Part shown: piece by piece, positions 44,678-52,419 of the stretch
Layout of the letters: each line of letters begins with the position of its first letter
How positions within the stretch are numbered: position 1 is the stretch's first letter
Source of the DNA: Clostridia bacterium
GTDB lineage: Bacteria; Bacillota; Clostridia; Christensenellales; CAG-138
DNA: 64,000 bases
Direction: 5' to 3'
NCBI GenBank assembly: GCA_017394835.1
Contig: JAFPXD010000040.1
Location: 60,781-124,780, forward strand
Notes under the pieces: generated by a model
Seen by the model: the letters and a program-made list of their open reading frames with translations, nothing else
The model's database searches: none
What the model was told of the DNA's origin: nothing
Translations under genes and position numbers: made by a program

Positions 44678-45079
44678 ATGGAAGAAATCAAAAAAAAGCG
44701 CGGGATAATGGTCTGCGTGACGGGTCAGCGCTCCTGCGAAAGGCTCATCATGCACGGGGTAAAGCGCAGCCAGCCCGATGAAAACGGCGAGCGGCCGCCC
44801 CTCTACATAGTTCACTGCGTCCTGAACGGGCAGAGATTTATGAATTCCCCCGACGAAGCGGACGCGATAGAGTATCTTTTCACCTGTGCGCAGTATGCGG
44901 GCGCGGAGCTGACCATACTCCGCACCGACAGCGTGCAGGCCTCCCTTGCCGAGTTCGCCTACGAGCACGACGTGGGCGTGATAATACTCGGCGCGCCGGG
45001 CGAGCAGGGCGAGCACAACGGCAAATTTGCCCGCAGCCTGCAGGAGCTCCTGCCCGACATAGAATTCGACGTGCGCTGA
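44678..45079 (+). CDS. Universal-stress/KdpD-like alpha/beta protein
   Basis: A 133-residue cytosolic protein with an alternating beta-alpha pattern (IMVCVTGQRSCERLI, then GVIILGAPGEQGEHNGKFARSL). It resembles the nucleotide-binding USP-like domain found in KdpD and stand-alone proteins. It starts 4 bp after the LOG gene and is probably co-transcribed. The ligand is not known. Confidence 0.6.
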   Translation: MEEIKKKRGIMVCVTGQRSCERLIMHGVKRSQPDENGERPPLYIVHCVLNGQRFMNSPDEADAIEYLFTCAQYAGAELTILRTDSVQASLAEFAYEHDVGVIILGAPGEQGEHNGKFARSLQELLPDIEFDVR

Positions 45080-45108
45080 TATTACCAATAACCATAAGGA
45101 GAATTTAT

Positions 45109-45420
45109 ATGGAAGAAATGTTTGACAGGGACGAAGCCGTCAAGTACGTCATGAACGACCTTTATATCGAGGGCGATTTCGATTTTATGAAGCCCGAGGA
45201 GCTCGAGAGCGCGATCTCCGCCTTCGTCGATATCGATTACAAGTACATGCAGGAGCTCGGCGAAGAGCCCTACGACGAGGACGCCGTTTACGAGATGCTC
45301 CTCGCCGCCGCGAACGAACGCCTGCCCCAGTACAAGACCTACCTCATGCGCCTCGTCGAGGACTATATGGACTTCATGGAGCAGTTCCTCGTTGATGAGG
45401 GGTACGTGGAGTGGGATTGA
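45109..45420 (+). CDS. Hypothetical acidic protein, 103 residues
   Basis: Not recognised. It is predicted almost entirely helical, strongly acidic (repeated Asp/Glu/Tyr), without signal peptide or membrane segment. AAGGAG precedes the ATG and a strong terminator follows, so the frame is very likely real. It ends the LOG-USP operon. Confidence 0.7.
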   Translation: MEEMFDRDEAVKYVMNDLYIEGDFDFMKPEELESAISAFVDIDYKYMQELGEEPYDEDAVYEMLLAAANERLPQYKTYLMRLVEDYMDFMEQFLVDEGYVEWD

Positions 45421-45446
45421 GACCCGCTGCACACTGTGCCGATCCG

Positions 45447-45484
45447 CGGCGGAGCCGATATTTGACGGCTCCGCCGTTTTTTTG
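45447..45484 (+). terminator. Rho-independent terminator
   Basis: A perfect 11-bp GC-rich stem (cggcggagccg/cggctccgccg) with an 8-nt loop is followed by seven T residues. It ends the 44080-45420 transcript. Confidence 0.95.
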
Positions 45485-45612
45485 TTTACGAACGCAGCAA
45501 GGCGGGACAAAATGGGATGGTTTATGAGGAAAAGGGCAGTTTGCTTGATTGAAATCATCCAGCCTTCCCCCTTGCGGGAAGGCTGAAAGCTGCGTGCCGC
45601 CATGCTGTGTTT

Positions 45613-45716
45613 TTACTCACCAATGGGGACGGTTCTCAGTGGTTAGTAAAACCTGTGTTAAGCATTGATCCGAATGCCGTAACTCACCGCTGAGAACCGT
45701 CCCCATTGGTGAGTAA
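45613..45716. repeat. Inverted repeat with GGGGACGGTTCTC arms
   Basis: Two 31-bp arms (45613-45643 and 45686-45716) match at 30 of 31 positions in inverted orientation around a 42-bp loop. The GGGGACGGTTC core is like end sequences seen beside IS200-like/REP-associated transposases in clostridia (from memory). No transposase is present, so it is a MITE- or REP-like remnant. Confidence 0.75.
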
Positions 45717-45771
45717 CTCGCGCCGCCTTACCTGTGCGGTTTTTTATATTCCCCGTTTCGACACGATGCGA

Positions 45772-45800
45772 TTGACTTTTCCCGGCCGTTCCCGTATAAT
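45772..45800 (+). promoter_or_regulatory. Promoter of the glycosyltransferase-plsC operon
   Basis: TTGACT (45772-45777) and TATAAT (45795-45800) are spaced 17 bp. About 165 nt of untranslated leader follow before the ATG; no clear riboswitch was seen in it. Confidence 0.85.
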
Positions 45801-45969
45801 AGTTACGGGGCAAACGTTTTTGTTTTTGTTTTGTTTCGTCCCCGCGGCACGGAGCGAGCGCGGCTTTGTTCGGATCTTTATCAGGCATTTTTATTTATTT
45901 CCCACCGAAAAAGTCAAAAAACACGCTCCTTTTTTCCGTGCGTTCAAAAATATGTCAAAAGGAGCAATT

Positions 45970-47115
45970 ATGATCCTGACAGTCATTTGCGACGTCCTCG
46001 GTAAGGAGAACAACGGCACCACCATCGCCGCTATGAACCTTATCCGTTCGATGCGCGCCAAGGGGCACACCGTGCGGGTGGTCTGTCCGGACGAGTGCAG
46101 AAGGGGCGAGAAGGACTTCTTTGTGACGCCCACGCTGAACCTCGGGCCCCTCAACAATTATCTTGCAAAGAACGGCGTAAGCCTTGCCCGTGCGGACGAG
46201 GCGATCCTCCGCGAGGCGCTGGACGGCGCGGACGCGGTGCATTTCATAACGCCCTTCCTCCTTACCATGCGCGGCGTAAAGCTCGCCCGCGAAATGGATC
46301 TGCCGATCACCTCCGGCTTTCACTGCCAGGCGGAAAACTTCACCAACCACATATTCCTGATGAACGCGCATGTTGTGAACAGGCTCGTTTACAAATACTT
46401 TTGGAAGCACGTTTACCGCTTTGTTGACTGCATCCACTACCCCACCGAATTCATAAAGAACGTATTTGAGCACGAGATAGGCCGAAGGACGAACGGCCGC
46501 GTGATCTCGAACGGCGTCGATCGCGCCTTCGTCTGCGCCCCGCGGGAAAAGCCCGAGGAATATGCGGACAAGTTCGTGATACTCTTCACGGGGCGTTACA
46601 GCAAGGAAAAATCGCACAAGGTTTTGATAGACGCCGCCGCGCTTTCCCGCCATGCGGATAAGCTCCAGCTCGTTTTCGCGGGCTGCGGTCCGCAGGAGGC
46701 AAAGCTCAAAAAGCGCGCCCGCAAGCTCAAAAACCCGCCCGTGTTCAAATTTTTCGACCGCGCCTCCATGGTGAACACCCTCAACATTGCGGATCTTTAC
46801 GTCCACCCCGCCGAGATCGAGATAGAGGCCATATCCTGCCTTGAGGCGATCTCCTGCGGACTTGTGCCCGTCATCTGCGATTCGCCCCGCTCCGCGACCA
46901 GGTATTTTGCCCAGAGCGAGCGCAATCTTTTCCGCTGCGGGGACTCTGCGGATCTTGCCGAAAAGATAGACTGGTGGATCGAGCACCCCGCGGAGCGTGC
47001 GAGCTGCAGCCACAGCTATCTGGGCTACGCGCGCCAGTTCGATTTCGATCACTGCATGGACGAGATGGAGAAAATGATACTCTCCAATATGGTGGAGAAA
47101 AATGAAGCAAGGTGA
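45970..47115 (+). CDS. Family 4 glycosyltransferase
   Basis: A 381-residue GT-B enzyme resembling lipid glycosyltransferases. The N-terminal domain contains NNGTTIAAMNLIRSMRAKGH (14-33, nearly), the middle linker has FTGRYSKEKS, and the donor-binding EX7E-like region is EIEIEAISCLEAISCG. The start is placed at the ATG at 45970 because AAAAGGAG lies 5 bases upstream; the long in-frame extension before it overlaps the promoter. Its 14-bp overlap with plsC suggests a membrane glycolipid, such as a glycosyl-diacylglycerol, as product. Confidence 0.88.
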   Translation: MILTVICDVLGKENNGTTIAAMNLIRSMRAKGHTVRVVCPDECRRGEKDFFVTPTLNLGPLNNYLAKNGVSLARADEAILREALDGADAVHFITPFLLTMRGVKLAREMDLPITSGFHCQAENFTNHIFLMNAHVVNRLVYKYFWKHVYRFVDCIHYPTEFIKNVFEHEIGRRTNGRVISNGVDRAFVCAPREKPEEYADKFVILFTGRYSKEKSHKVLIDAAALSRHADKLQLVFAGCGPQEAKLKKRARKLKNPPVFKFFDRASMVNTLNIADLYVHPAEIEIEAISCLEAISCGLVPVICDSPRSATRYFAQSERNLFRCGDSADLAEKIDWWIEHPAERASCSHSYLGYARQFDFDHCMDEMEKMILSNMVEKNEAR

Positions 47116-47905
47116 CGTTATCCGGTACCGCGACGAGCTGAACGACGATTTTGCCGAAAACGGCATAACCGCGCAGAAGGTCGGCGCCGATTTCCCCTTC
47201 TGCCCAAAAGGATTTTTCTGGAGGATAGGCGAGTTCATCGCGTATTACCTCTTTGCGATACCCATCGTTTTTGCGATCTGCACGGTATTCGGCGGGATGC
47301 GCTTCGAGAACCGCCGCGAGATCTCCCGTCTTTTGAGAAAAAACGGCGGGCGCGGCGCGTTCCTTTACGCAAACCACACCCACTGGCTGGACGCCTTCGT
47401 GGGGCCGCTCGCGGCGTTCCCCTATAAGGCGCACGTGCTGGTCTCGCCCGATACGGTATCCATAAAAGGGATACGCGCGTTTGTGCAGATGCTCGGCGCG
47501 ATCCCCGTTCCCACCGAAAAGGAGGCCGTCCGACCCTTTACCGATACGATAGAGGAGCGCATTAACGAGGGGCGTCCCATAATGATATTTCCCGAGGCTC
47601 ACATCTGGCCCTACTGCAATTTCATCCGCAATTTCAATGCGGGCTCGTTCCGCTACCCCGTGAAGCTCGGCGTGCCCGCGTTCGCCGTCTGCGTATCATA
47701 CAAGCGCCGCCGGGTGCTCCGCTTCATCAAAAAGCCGCGCCGCGTTGTGACCGTCAGCCGCCCCTTCTTCCCCGATACCGCCCTGCCCGATCCCGAAGCA
47801 AAGCAGAAGCTTCGCGGCGAGGTGTATGAGTGGCTCCGCAAAACGGCTGAAGAAAAGAGCGATTATGCTTACGTGACCTATATAAAACAGGAAGACGGCG
47901 AATAA
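47102..47905 (+). CDS. plsC: 1-acyl-glycerol-3-phosphate acyltransferase PlsC-like
   Basis: A 267-residue membrane acyltransferase. The catalytic HX4D motif is NHTHWLD (91-97), and the glycerol-phosphate-binding region includes MIFPEAHIWPY. One membrane segment spans about 45-63. PlsC makes phosphatidic acid from lysophosphatidate and acyl-ACP, and so acts after PlsX/PlsY. plsX lies on the opposite strand 1.5 kb away. The ribosome site GGAG is inside the preceding gene, giving coupled translation. Confidence 0.87.
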   Translation: MKQGDVIRYRDELNDDFAENGITAQKVGADFPFCPKGFFWRIGEFIAYYLFAIPIVFAICTVFGGMRFENRREISRLLRKNGGRGAFLYANHTHWLDAFVGPLAAFPYKAHVLVSPDTVSIKGIRAFVQMLGAIPVPTEKEAVRPFTDTIEERINEGRPIMIFPEAHIWPYCNFIRNFNAGSFRYPVKLGVPAFAVCVSYKRRRVLRFIKKPRRVVTVSRPFFPDTALPDPEAKQKLRGEVYEWLRKTAEEKSDYAYVTYIKQEDGE

Positions 47906-47920
47906 GGCGCCGCACATGAA

Positions 47921-47955
47921 TAAAGCCCGGGGAGCAATGCTCCTCGGGCTCTTCG
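47921..47955. terminator. Bidirectional terminator between convergent genes
   Basis: An 11-bp stem agcccggggag/ctcctcgggct (one G-T pair) with a 5-nt loop lies between plsC and the convergent mannosyltransferase. T-rich tails occur on both sides, better on the minus strand. Confidence 0.8.
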
Positions 47956-47968
47956 GTTTCATACGGGA

Positions 47969-49366
47969 TCAATACACTCCCCACCGCATCATGTACATAT
48001 ACATATAGACCAGGTAACAGACGATGAGGGCCGCGAATACCGCGCTCCTTCCGCCCTTCTTTTCGCAGGGGAGGGCGACGGCGGCGGCAATGGGCAGGGC
48101 GGCGGAAAGATACCGCACGGAGGATAGGAGCCAAGTGCAGCCCACCGCGACGGCAAAATACGGCAGGAAGTAAACCGTATGCGAAGCGGGGAGCCTGCGG
48201 GCGGCGGGTATCATGATCATGAGCGCGCCGAATATGGCGAGCACCTGCGGCAGCCACAGGCTGAAAAGCTTTTCCGGATCTTTGAGGGCGTCGATACCGT
48301 ACTTTACGGTATAGCGAGCCGTATCGAAGAAGGGGCAGGCCTTCTGATGCCAGTTTGACCACTGGAATTCAAAGAATTTCAAGGGATCCCCGAACACGGC
48401 GTAATTGATCCACAGGTATGCGAGCGTGCCGAAGGTCGAAATGACGAGCGCGGCGATAAGCCTTGCCGCGAAAGCGCCGGCATTCTCCTTCGCCCTTATC
48501 CTCCTCACGAGCTCCCCCATCCCGACGAGCGCGAGCGGCGCCGCCAGCAGCACGCCGAGCGAGCGGGTGAACCCCGCCAGCGCGGTAAAAGCTCCCGCAA
48601 GAAGGAACCTTTTGTTGTTGAGGAAATAGAAGAAGCAGGCCGTGAAGAGCATGAAAAGCGGCTCCGTCATGGGCGAATTCATGAATATCGCGCCCGGAAG
48701 GAGCATGTAAACGAAGGCGCCCGCCTTCGCCCGCTTCCGCCCGAGAGCGGGAAGGAGCGCAAGATAGGTCATGCAGGCGGCGCCGACCGTCGCTATGGCG
48801 TTCAGCACCAGCGCGGAGGCAAACCCGTTATGGAATATCACGTTCAGCCCGCGCACGAGCATTGGGAACATGGGGAAGAACACTATGAAAAGCGCCTCGT
48901 TCCCCTCGTTCACGTACCAGTGCTCCGCAATATCGAGATAATGCTGCGCGTCCGTATTCGCCTTCATCCACGCGTGATGGAAAAGCGTGGCAAAATCGAG
49001 GTTCTTCGCAAACCCATCTACGACCCTGAAAATGAGCACGCCTATGAATATCGCGGCGAAATGTATTATGAGCGCCGCAATGCCGATCCGAAGCAGGTCG
49101 CGCTTCGTTTCGGCCTTTTTGCTTTCATAGGGAGCGGGAATATCTCCCCCGCCCTTGAGTACGCGCACGAACGAGGGCGCGGCGCAGATGAACAGCGCGG
49201 CAAACAGCGCGAGCGAAACGAAGGGCGCAATGAACTGATGCCATGCATACCCTCCGCGGTGCTTCAAATAATAGATCGCGAACGCTCCCGCTGCGGCGAG
49301 CGCGGCGGCGGCCCTTAATATTATGACCGCAATGTTCCTTTTTTCGGTCTTCGCTGCAATTTCCAT
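47969..49366 (-). CDS. PIG-V-like membrane mannosyltransferase
   Basis: A 465-residue protein with about ten membrane segments. It resembles bacterial relatives of the PIG-V family of polyprenyl-phosphate-sugar-dependent glycosyltransferases. The luminal-loop motif region reads WMKANTDAQHYLDIAEHWY (about 133-151), with acidic residues typical of GT-C catalysis. It follows plsX by 3 bp, so it shares the Fak-PlsX operon. The acceptor, perhaps a lipid or a wall polymer, is unknown. Confidence 0.75.
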   Translation of the reverse strand: MEIAAKTEKRNIAVIILRAAAALAAAGAFAIYYLKHRGGYAWHQFIAPFVSLALFAALFICAAPSFVRVLKGGGDIPAPYESKKAETKRDLLRIGIAALIIHFAAIFIGVLIFRVVDGFAKNLDFATLFHHAWMKANTDAQHYLDIAEHWYVNEGNEALFIVFFPMFPMLVRGLNVIFHNGFASALVLNAIATVGAACMTYLALLPALGRKRAKAGAFVYMLLPGAIFMNSPMTEPLFMLFTACFFYFLNNKRFLLAGAFTALAGFTRSLGVLLAAPLALVGMGELVRRIRAKENAGAFAARLIAALVISTFGTLAYLWINYAVFGDPLKFFEFQWSNWHQKACPFFDTARYTVKYGIDALKDPEKLFSLWLPQVLAIFGALMIMIPAARRLPASHTVYFLPYFAVAVGCTWLLSSVRYLSAALPIAAAVALPCEKKGGRSAVFAALIVCYLVYMYMYMMRWGVY

Positions 49367-49369
49367 CGC

Positions 49370-50380
49370 TTATTCCTCCGCTCTTTCGACTGCCTCCCCT
49401 ATCCTTTCGGTGAGATTCCCCTTCCGCATGAGGTACGCCTGCTCTATGCACTTGGCAACGGCCGCGTCGTTCGAGGACCCGTGCCCCTTTACGACGGTCT
49501 TTTTGCAGCCCAAAAGCACGCTCCCGCCGTAATTGCGGTAATCCATGAACGCCTTTTCCTCCGCGAACATCCTTCGCATGAGGAACGCGCCTATCTTGTT
49601 TATCGTGCGGGAATATATATCGCGCTTGAGCTTTTTGAGCATTTCAAGGCACGCGCCCTCCGTGGATTTTATGAGCACGTTCCCCGCGAAGCCGTCCGTC
49701 ACCACAAGGTCGTAATCGCCGGAAAGCAGCTCGCGCGCTTCCATATTGCCCACGAAATTGAGCCCTTCCATCGCGGAAAGCGCAGGATAGGCGGATTTTC
49801 GGAGCTCGTCGCCCTTCGTTTCCTCAACGCCTATGTTGAGGAGCGCGACCCGAGGGCGCTCTATGCCGTAAACCGTCTCGATATAGAGGCTGCCCATGCG
49901 GGCGAACTGGGTGAGCATTTCAAGGGATATATCGACGTTCGCGCCGCTGTCGCACACGCCGACTATGCCGCCCTTCATAGTGGGCAGTATGGGGCAGAAC
50001 GCGGGGCGCTTTACCCCGCGGATGCGCCCGATGCGCAGAGTCGCGGCCGCGATGAGCGCGCCCGTGGAGCCGACGGTGACAATCCCATCGACTGTATCAT
50101 CGTTCCTTGCGAGCTCGACCGCGCGCATGAGCGAGGAATCCTTCTTCTGCTTTATCGCCATGGTGGGCGTTTCGTCACAGCCGATGACCTCCGGCGCGTC
50201 GGCGATCTCCACGCGGGCCTTATCGTATTCCCTGCCCGCGAGCTTTTCCGATATGAGTTTTTCATCGCCCGTCAGTATGAGGGCGAGATCGGGCAGCTTT
50301 TCAAGCGCCAGAAGCGCGCCGTCTATATTGGCCTCGGGGCTGTGATCGCCGCCGAAGCAATCGAGAGCTATCCTTATCAT
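49370..50380 (-). CDS. plsX: Phosphate acyltransferase PlsX
   Basis: PlsX exchanges acyl groups between acyl-ACP and acyl-phosphate for PlsY. The 336-residue protein has the family opening RIALDCFGGDHSPEANIDGAL and motifs VTVGSTGALIAAAT and TDGFAGNVLIKSTEG. In Bacillus plsX sits with fapR and fabD; here it is with fakA/fakB, which generate acyl-phosphate from free fatty acids. It overlaps the GNAT gene by 4 bp. Confidence 0.96.
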   Translation of the reverse strand: MIRIALDCFGGDHSPEANIDGALLALEKLPDLALILTGDEKLISEKLAGREYDKARVEIADAPEVIGCDETPTMAIKQKKDSSLMRAVELARNDDTVDGIVTVGSTGALIAAATLRIGRIRGVKRPAFCPILPTMKGGIVGVCDSGANVDISLEMLTQFARMGSLYIETVYGIERPRVALLNIGVEETKGDELRKSAYPALSAMEGLNFVGNMEARELLSGDYDLVVTDGFAGNVLIKSTEGACLEMLKKLKRDIYSRTINKIGAFLMRRMFAEEKAFMDYRNYGGSVLLGCKKTVVKGHGSSNDAAVAKCIEQAYLMRKGNLTERIGEAVERAEE

Positions 50381-51507
50381 TTCCGCTCCTCCAGCTTTTT
50401 AACGTAAGCCCTTCTGCGCTTGTGCTTGACCTCCACGAAGCGCTTCCACTGGTTCTGTATCATGAGGTTATCCTCAAGATTGAGGTTGGTTTCGGCATAT
50501 TTTATGCCGGGGGCGCGGAGCATCCGCTCGAGCTCAGCCGAGATCGCCACCGAAACGCCGCGCATCGCCCACGCGGGATCGACGCCGATAAGCCCCAGAT
50601 CTATTATTTCGGGCTTTTTCATTGCGCGGAGTATCCTGAATACCGCCGCGGGAGTGAGATGCCCCTTGGAGGGGCGCACGGCCTCCGCTATCGAGGGGAA
50701 GCATACTCCCAGGCAGACCACGTTATCATCCTTATCGAGTATGACGGCGACGTGATCGAGATCGATGATGAGGCGGAAATTGTCTATCATCAGCTTCTTC
50801 ATGCCGGGGGTGAAGGGCACCGTGCCGTAGAGCTGATCGTATGATTTATCGAGCAGCTCGAAAAGCCCGTCGGCGTATTTATTGAGGAAATCGTTTACGT
50901 TCTTCGCGGGGCCCCAGTGCAGGTCGTAGCGCTTCATGAGCTTATCCGCAACGCGCTTCAGCGCGCCGTCGTCATTTTCGGGCGGGAATATCATGCTCTC
51001 CGTCCAATCGACCTCCTTGCCGTAGCCGCAGGCCTCTATCAGGGAGCCGTAGTATTCGTAATTATACTGCTCCTCGAACGTGGAAAGCTTATCGAAGCCC
51101 TCGATGAGAAGCCCCTCTCGCTCGAGATCCGAAAAGCCCAGCGGGCCGCAGACGGTGTCCATGCCCTTTTCGAGCGCCCATTTTTCGACGGCGCCGAAAA
51201 GCGCCTTCGCGACTTCGGTATCGTTTATGGAATCGAACCTCGTAAAGCGCACGCGGCGCTCGCCGTTCTTTTCGTTGGCGGCCTTCTGCAGTATGCCCGA
51301 GATGCGGCCGACCATCCGCCCGTCCTTATAGGCGTTGTAATAGACCGCCTCGCAGGTATCGTAATAGACGTAATTCTTTTTGAATATCTTTTTTTCATCC
51401 ATCCAGAGCGGCGGGACGAAGCAGGGCTCGTCCTTGTAAAGCTCCAGAGGGAAATTGAGGAATTCCCGCTGTTCGCGGCGGGTAAGCGCTTCGCGTATCT
51501 CTATCAT
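50377..51507 (-). CDS. GNAT-like conserved protein (YghO type)
   Basis: A 376-residue protein similar to a family of large GNAT-fold proteins. The N-terminal segment FVPPLWMDEKKIF, the FDSINDTEVAKALFGAVEKWA region and the C-terminal NLNLEDNLMIQNQWKRF are typical of that family. It could acylate an unknown substrate. Being between fakB and plsX with a 4-bp overlap hints at lipid-related use, but there is no direct evidence. Confidence 0.7.
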   Translation of the reverse strand: MIEIREALTRREQREFLNFPLELYKDEPCFVPPLWMDEKKIFKKNYVYYDTCEAVYYNAYKDGRMVGRISGILQKAANEKNGERRVRFTRFDSINDTEVAKALFGAVEKWALEKGMDTVCGPLGFSDLEREGLLIEGFDKLSTFEEQYNYEYYGSLIEACGYGKEVDWTESMIFPPENDDGALKRVADKLMKRYDLHWGPAKNVNDFLNKYADGLFELLDKSYDQLYGTVPFTPGMKKLMIDNFRLIIDLDHVAVILDKDDNVVCLGVCFPSIAEAVRPSKGHLTPAAVFRILRAMKKPEIIDLGLIGVDPAWAMRGVSVAISAELERMLRAPGIKYAETNLNLEDNLMIQNQWKRFVEVKHKRRRAYVKKLEERK

Positions 51508-51525
51508 GGTATCACCCGCACGGCC

Positions 51526-52395
51526 TCAGCGATGAACGGAATGGAAGCAGATGCCGACTCCGTTCGGGCCGCAGTGGGAGCCCGCGGTGGGGTTGACGTC
51601 GATCCTTATCACCTCGAGCTCGCTTCCGTATTTTTCGTGCAGACGGGCGGTGATCTCCTCAACGATCTCGGGCGCGTCGGTGTTGCCTATGAGCACCCTG
51701 TGGCCCTTCACGTCGTCGCCCAGCTCGTCAACGTAGGCGAGCAGGCGGTTTATCGCCCTCGCCCTGCCGCGCTCGGTGCCGTTTGAAAGCATCTTGCCCT
51801 CGGAATTGATGTAGATTATGGGGCGCACGCCGAGAAGCGTGCCCATCGTGGCGGCAAGGCCCGTGACCCTTCCGCTGTGCTTGAAGAATTTTAAGTCGTC
51901 CGCGAAGAAATAGAGCGCGAACTTATCCACCTCGGTCTCGGCCCATTTCATTATCTCCTCAACGGGGACGCCCGCCTTCATCATGTCGCCCACCTCGAGC
52001 ACAATATTGAGGCTCAGAACGGTGATGCCCTTGGTGTCTATCGCGTAGAATTTGCGCTCCGGATATTTTTTGAGAAGCTCCGCCGCCGCCTGATCCATGG
52101 CGTCGAAGGTGGCGCTCAGCGCTCTCGAGAAATGGACGTAGATTATGTCGTCGCCCGCGGCGAACACGGGCTCGAAATAGCTTATGTACTTTTCGCGGTT
52201 TATGGCGAAGGTGTTGGGGAGCGCGCCGCCGCGCAGCCTGTCGTAAAATTCGTGCGCGTCGAATGTTTCATAGCTTTCATAGGGGTAAAAGGTCTCCCCG
52301 TCTATTGAATAGGGCATGCTTATGAGCCCCATACCGTATTTTTCCGCAATGGCGGGAGTTACGTCGCAGTCGGTATCCGCAAAAAGTTTAAGCAT
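51526..52395 (-). CDS. DegV-family fatty-acid-binding protein (FakB-like)
   Basis: A 289-residue two-domain DegV protein. Members bind a fatty acid in a buried tunnel and present it to FakA for phosphorylation. The N-terminal KLFADTDCDVTPAIAEKYG, the SRALSATFDAM segment (ligand-carboxylate region) and the C-terminal GTLLGVRPIIYINSEGKM are family features. AGGAGG-like ACGGAGG precedes the ATG. It sits directly after fakA, making the FakA/B pairing credible. Confidence 0.9.
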   Translation of the reverse strand: MLKLFADTDCDVTPAIAEKYGMGLISMPYSIDGETFYPYESYETFDAHEFYDRLRGGALPNTFAINREKYISYFEPVFAAGDDIIYVHFSRALSATFDAMDQAAAELLKKYPERKFYAIDTKGITVLSLNIVLEVGDMMKAGVPVEEIMKWAETEVDKFALYFFADDLKFFKHSGRVTGLAATMGTLLGVRPIIYINSEGKMLSNGTERGRARAINRLLAYVDELGDDVKGHRVLIGNTDAPEIVEEITARLHEKYGSELEVIRIDVNPTAGSHCGPNGVGICFHSVHR

Positions 52396-52419
52396 AAAAG
52401 ATTCCTCCGTATGATTCCT

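Noticed and set aside
45706..45969. N-terminal extension of the glycosyltransferase
   Set aside because: It would run through the TTGACT/TATAAT promoter, and the conserved protein begins at the ATG following AAAAGGAG.
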